A DNA stretch of 8,335 bases from Acidobacteriaceae bacterium. Its GTDB lineage: Bacteria > Acidobacteriota > Terriglobia > Terriglobales > Acidobacteriaceae. Each line of letters starts with the position of its first letter. The stretch's first letter is position 1. The DNA is taken from assembly GCA_003132825.1 (NCBI GenBank), contig PKYX01000076.1, positions 5,006-13,340 of the forward strand, given 5' to 3'. This document shows positions 5,349 through 8,335 of the stretch, piece by piece. The notes below the pieces were generated by a model. The model searched no databases. It had not been told where the DNA came from and saw only the letters and a program-made list of their open reading frames with translations. The position numbers were made by a program, and so were the translations under genes.

Positions 5349-8198
5349 ATGATCGACCAAACCGTCTCTCACTATCGCATTGTCGAGAAACTCGGTGGCG
5401 GCGGCATGGGTGTCGTCTTCAAGGCCCACGACATTAAGCTCGGTCGCTTTGTCGCGCTCAAATTCCTACCCGATGATGTAGCCAAAGACCCGCAGGCACT
5501 AGCCCGCTTTCAACTGGAAGCCAAAGCCGCATCCGCGCTCAATCACCCAAACATCTGCACCATCCATGAGATTGATGAGCAGGAAGGCAAAGCGTTCATC
5601 GTGATGGAGTATCTCGACGGTGTGACGCTCAAGCATCGCATCGGCAACCGTCCGATGGACACGCACGTGATTCTCTCTTTGGCCATCGAGATCGCTGACG
5701 CCTTGGATGCGGCCCACAGCCAAGGGATCATCCACCGGGATATCAAGCCTGCCAATATTTTCGTTACCAAGCGCGGACACGCAAAGATTCTCGACTTCGG
5801 CCTGGCGAAGCTGATCCAAACCGGAGCGAGCGGTCACGATGCCGAGACCCTCACCTCCGAAGCGCGGCACCTCACCAGCCCCGGGACCATGCTGGGCACG
5901 GTGGCCTACATGTCGCCGGAGCAGATCAGGGCCCAGGAACTGGACGCGCGCACCGATCTGTTCTCGTTCGGCGCGGTGCTGTATGAAATGGCCAGCGGTA
6001 GGATGCCTTTTGAAGGATCAAGTTCAGGAGAGATTTGCGGAGCGATTCTGCACCAGGAGCCTTCATCTGAAATAAGCCAACAGATTTCTCCGGCTCTAAG
6101 TTCCATCATCCGAAAGGCGCTAGAGAAAGATCGCAACCTGCGGTATCAGAGTGCAGCCGAGATGCGCGCCGACTTGCAACGGCTAAAACGGGATACCGAG
6201 ACGGGGCGGCTTGCAGGCGGTTCGGACTATGCGGGGAAAAGCGGTCTCGCCCGTTCAGGACCAGCGTTAGAACCGGCGAGGATAGCCTATTTCGCAGTTG
6301 CCGCGATCGCTGTCGCGCTAATTGGAGGCGGCCTGTATTACCGCTCGCACCGTCCAAAAGCTCTCACCGACAAAGACACCGTCGTGCTCGCCGATTTCGC
6401 CAATAGCACGGACGATGCCGTTTTCGATGGCACCTTACGGCAAGGGCTCGCGGCGCAACTGGAGCAGTCGCCGTTTCTCAGCCTGGTTTCGGACGAGCGC
6501 ATCGCACAAACACTGATACTGATGAACCAGCCGAAACAGGCGCGGCTGACGCCAGACCTGGCGCGCGACGTTTGCCAGCGCACGGCCAGCGCGGCCACTA
6601 TTGAGGGATCTATCTCGAGTTTAGGCAGCCAGTATGTTCTGGGCCTGAAGGCTGTGAACTGCCGCACCGGCGACCTGCTCTCCGAAGAACAAGTGACGGC
6701 GAACGGCAAGGAACAGGTCCTCGACGCTCTCGGGACCGCATCAACGAAACTGCGGGCAAGATTGGGAGAATCGCTAGCCTCGGTGCAGAAATATGATGTC
6801 CCGCCAGACAGCGTGACCACTTCGTCACTCGAAGCGCTGCAAGCCTATACCCTCGGCAATCGAACCACTGACGTGGCCAACGACTACACCGCCGCTATCC
6901 CGCTTTTTCAACGGGCCATTTCCCTGGATCCAAATTTCGCGATGGCTTATTTGCGGCTGGGCCAGGCTTATCAACCCTTGAGTGAACTTGCCCTCTGTGC
7001 CGAAAATACTCGCAAGGCATACGAATTGCGGGGGCGGGCCAGCGAGAGCGAGCGGCTTGCCATCTCCTCATTCTACGAGATGGTCGTCACGGGAAATCTT
7101 GAGGCTGCCCGCACCTCGTATCAGGCATGGGCGCAAAGCTATCCCCGTGACGACGAGCCGCCGACCAATTTGTGGACCATTTATGCCTTGACCGGAAATT
7201 ACGAGAAGGCCCATGCCGCGGGGCTGCAGGCTTGGAAGATCAACTCGAACAGCGGCAATAACTCCGTAAATCTCGCCTACAGTTATCAGTGGATCAACCA
7301 ACTTGATCAGGCCAAGGCCACAGCACAAGACTCGCGCGCTCACAACGTCGATTCGCCCTGGTTTCCTCTGCTTCTTTACAACGTCGATTTTCTTCAACAC
7401 GATGCCGCCGGGATGGAACGGCAGGTCGGCGACGCCACGGGAAAACCGGGAGTCGATGATCAAATTCTCTTCCTGGAATCTGAAACGGCCGCATATAACG
7501 GCGAGTTCGCCAAGAGCCGCGAACTGACCCGCCGCGCCGCCGATTCTGCTGAAAGAACGAACGAAAACGAAACCGCGGCGGAATATCTGGGGCACTCCGC
7601 AGTGCGGGAAGCGCTGGTAGGCAATATGGATGCGGCGAAACAGGACGCCAAAGCCCCCATGTTGCGATCCGATAGCAGGCAGGGTAATGCGTACTCGGCG
7701 ATTGCGTTGGCGCTGGCAGGCGATTCCGCGCAGGCGGCACGGCTATCCAATGATCTCCGCAAAAACTTTCCCGCGGATACGATTGTGCAATATGACGACC
7801 TGCCAATGATTCGGGCCGCAACCGCGCTTCACGGTGGTGACGCATCGCGAGCGGTCGAAGCGTTAGCAGAAGCTGAGCCTTACGAGTTGGGACAGGAGAA
7901 CTATTCCTTCACCTTTGCGTTGTACCCGGTTTACTTACGAGGCCAAGCATACCTGGCGGCGAAGCAGGGCGTAGCCGCACAGGTCGAGTTTCAAAACATT
8001 CTGGACCATTACAGCGTGGTCGGGAACCAGCCGATCGGCGCGCTCGCGCGTCTCGGCCTTGCTCGCTCCTACACCTTGCAAGGTGACATTCCTAAAGCCC
8101 GCGCCGCTTATAGCGATTTCCTAAGCCTGTGGAAGAACGCCGATCCGGATGTCCCCCTTCTGAAACAAGCGAAGGTGGAATTCGCGAAGCTTAAATAG
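5349..8198 (+). CDS. Membrane Ser/Thr protein kinase with TolB-like and TPR domains
   Basis: A complete 949-residue Hanks-type kinase. The catalytic domain spans about 9-280 with Gly loop GGGGMG at 16-21, ATP lysine K38, helix-C E57, HRDIKPAN at 129-136, DFG at 149-151, SPE at 189-191 and D203 in RTDLFSFG, so it should be active. The activation loop (about 152-188) is rich in Thr/Ser, suiting autophosphorylation. One membrane span lies at about 312-331, placing the kinase in the cytoplasm and the rest outside. The outer part starts with a TolB-like domain of about 344-490 ([20 protein letters not shown]). It continues with TPR-type helical repeats from about 493 to the end, for example [20 protein letters not shown] near 515 and GNYEKA near 614. 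The ending [19 protein letters not shown] is typical of acidobacterial kinase-TPR proteins. The start is the first ATG of the frame and sits 7 residues before the conserved [10 protein letters not shown]; no Shine-Dalgarno is visible. It is transcribed alone as far as the window shows. The ligand and the phosphorylation targets are unknown. Confidence 0.95.
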   Translation: MIDQTVSHYRIVEKLGGGGMGVVFKAHDIKLGRFVALKFLPDDVAKDPQALARFQLEAKAASALNHPNICTIHEIDEQEGKAFIVMEYLDGVTLKHRIGNRPMDTHVILSLAIEIADALDAAHSQGIIHRDIKPANIFVTKRGHAKILDFGLAKLIQTGASGHDAETLTSEARHLTSPGTMLGTVAYMSPEQIRAQELDARTDLFSFGAVLYEMASGRMPFEGSSSGEICGAILHQEPSSEISQQISPALSSIIRKALEKDRNLRYQSAAEMRADLQRLKRDTETGRLAGGSDYAGKSGLARSGPALEPARIAYFAVAAIAVALIGGGLYYRSHRPKALTDKDTVVLADFANSTDDAVFDGTLRQGLAAQLEQSPFLSLVSDERIAQTLILMNQPKQARLTPDLARDVCQRTASAATIEGSISSLGSQYVLGLKAVNCRTGDLLSEEQVTANGKEQVLDALGTASTKLRARLGESLASVQKYDVPPDSVTTSSLEALQAYTLGNRTTDVANDYTAAIPLFQRAISLDPNFAMAYLRLGQAYQPLSELALCAENTRKAYELRGRASESERLAISSFYEMVVTGNLEAARTSYQAWAQSYPRDDEPPTNLWTIYALTGNYEKAHAAGLQAWKINSNSGNNSVNLAYSYQWINQLDQAKATAQDSRAHNVDSPWFPLLLYNVDFLQHDAAGMERQVGDATGKPGVDDQILFLESETAAYNGEFAKSRELTRRAADSAERTNENETAAEYLGHSAVREALVGNMDAAKQDAKAPMLRSDSRQGNAYSAIALALAGDSAQAARLSNDLRKNFPADTIVQYDDLPMIRAATALHGGDASRAVEALAEAEPYELGQENYSFTFALYPVYLRGQAYLAAKQGVAAQVEFQNILDHYSVVGNQPIGALARLGLARSYTLQGDIPKARAAYSDFLSLWKNADPDVPLLKQAKVEFAKLK

Positions 8199-8335
8199 CC
8201 TTGCGTACTCGTTTTGCACATTTCGATTGGCGTTTGCCGCTGTTCGCGATCGGATGACGCACTACCGGAAGTTACGTCTAACGCGGACTCCGATGACGTT
8301 GTCCCGAAGTCGGCTTCGAGGAGATCACCATTGAT
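8199..8335. other. Non-coding region after the right-hand kinase
   Basis: These 137 bases contain no recognisable gene start. A small hairpin CGAAG-TCGG-CTTCG lies at 8305-8318 without a T-tract. The last 37 bases belong to the repeat described separately. The reverse strand is open in one frame from the edge back into the kinase gene, but nothing in that translation is recognisable. Confidence 0.5.
8299..8335 (+). repeat. Diverged intergenic repeat, copy 2 (runs into window edge)
   Basis: This is the partner of 5155-5189, differing at six aligned bases and carrying two extra bases (GA) after the core CTTCGAGGA. It begins 100 bases after the kinase stop codon. Its right end cannot be defined because the window ends inside or at the end of the match. 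Confidence 0.5.

Noticed and set aside
8305..8318. CGAAG-TCGG-CTTCG hairpin as terminator of the right-hand kinase
   Set aside because: The stem is only 5 bp, no T-tract follows and it lies more than 100 bases after the stop codon.
1..8335. CRISPR arrays, tRNA or rRNA genes, complete insertion sequences
   Set aside because: No regularly spaced repeats, no tRNA-like or rRNA signatures and no transposase motifs were seen on either strand.

Overview
The window looks like part of a chromosome from the Acidobacteriota (Solibacter/Koribacter-like soil lineages). The main reasons are a large MacB/FtsX-type permease with duplicated halves and no ATPase beside it (the ADOP, acidobacterial duplicated orphan permease, family) and two membrane-anchored Ser/Thr kinases carrying TolB-like and TPR extracytoplasmic parts. 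This assignment is inference from gene families; no taxonomic marker gene is present.

Layout. (1) 1-1250, minus strand: the N-terminal 416 residues of a Ser/Thr kinase that runs off the left edge. (2) 1251-1343: a short gap with an 8-bp direct repeat 20 bp apart, just upstream of that kinase start. (3) 1344-3881, minus strand: the 845-residue ADOP permease, upstream of and co-oriented with the kinase. Its stop codon sits in the loop of a perfect 10-bp hairpin. (4) 3882-4149: a divergent intergenic region that appears to contain a fragment of the N-terminus of a group II intron reverse transcriptase/maturase. (5) 4150-5121, plus strand: a polysaccharide deacetylase (CE4/NodB type) with a twin-arginine leader and AT-richer patches than its neighbours. 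(6) 5122-5348: an intergenic region with a post-stop hairpin, a repeat unit, and a good sigma70-like promoter with a dyad in its spacer. (7) 5349-8198, plus strand: a complete 949-residue kinase with a kinase domain, one membrane span, a TolB-like domain and TPRs. (8) 8199-8335: non-coding, ending in a second copy of the repeat seen at 5155-5189.

How the genes may work together. All four proteins belong to or act across the cell envelope: two transmembrane kinases that could sense outside and phosphorylate inside, a permease-like envelope protein, and an exported carbohydrate deacetylase. Only the permease and left kinase are arranged so that they could share a transcript; the rest is proximity. 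I do not see a clearly undescribed system. The observations most worth a second look are the reverse-transcriptase fragment fused against the deacetylase start, the diverged intergenic repeat, and the small palindromic and direct-repeat sites at the two kinase starts.
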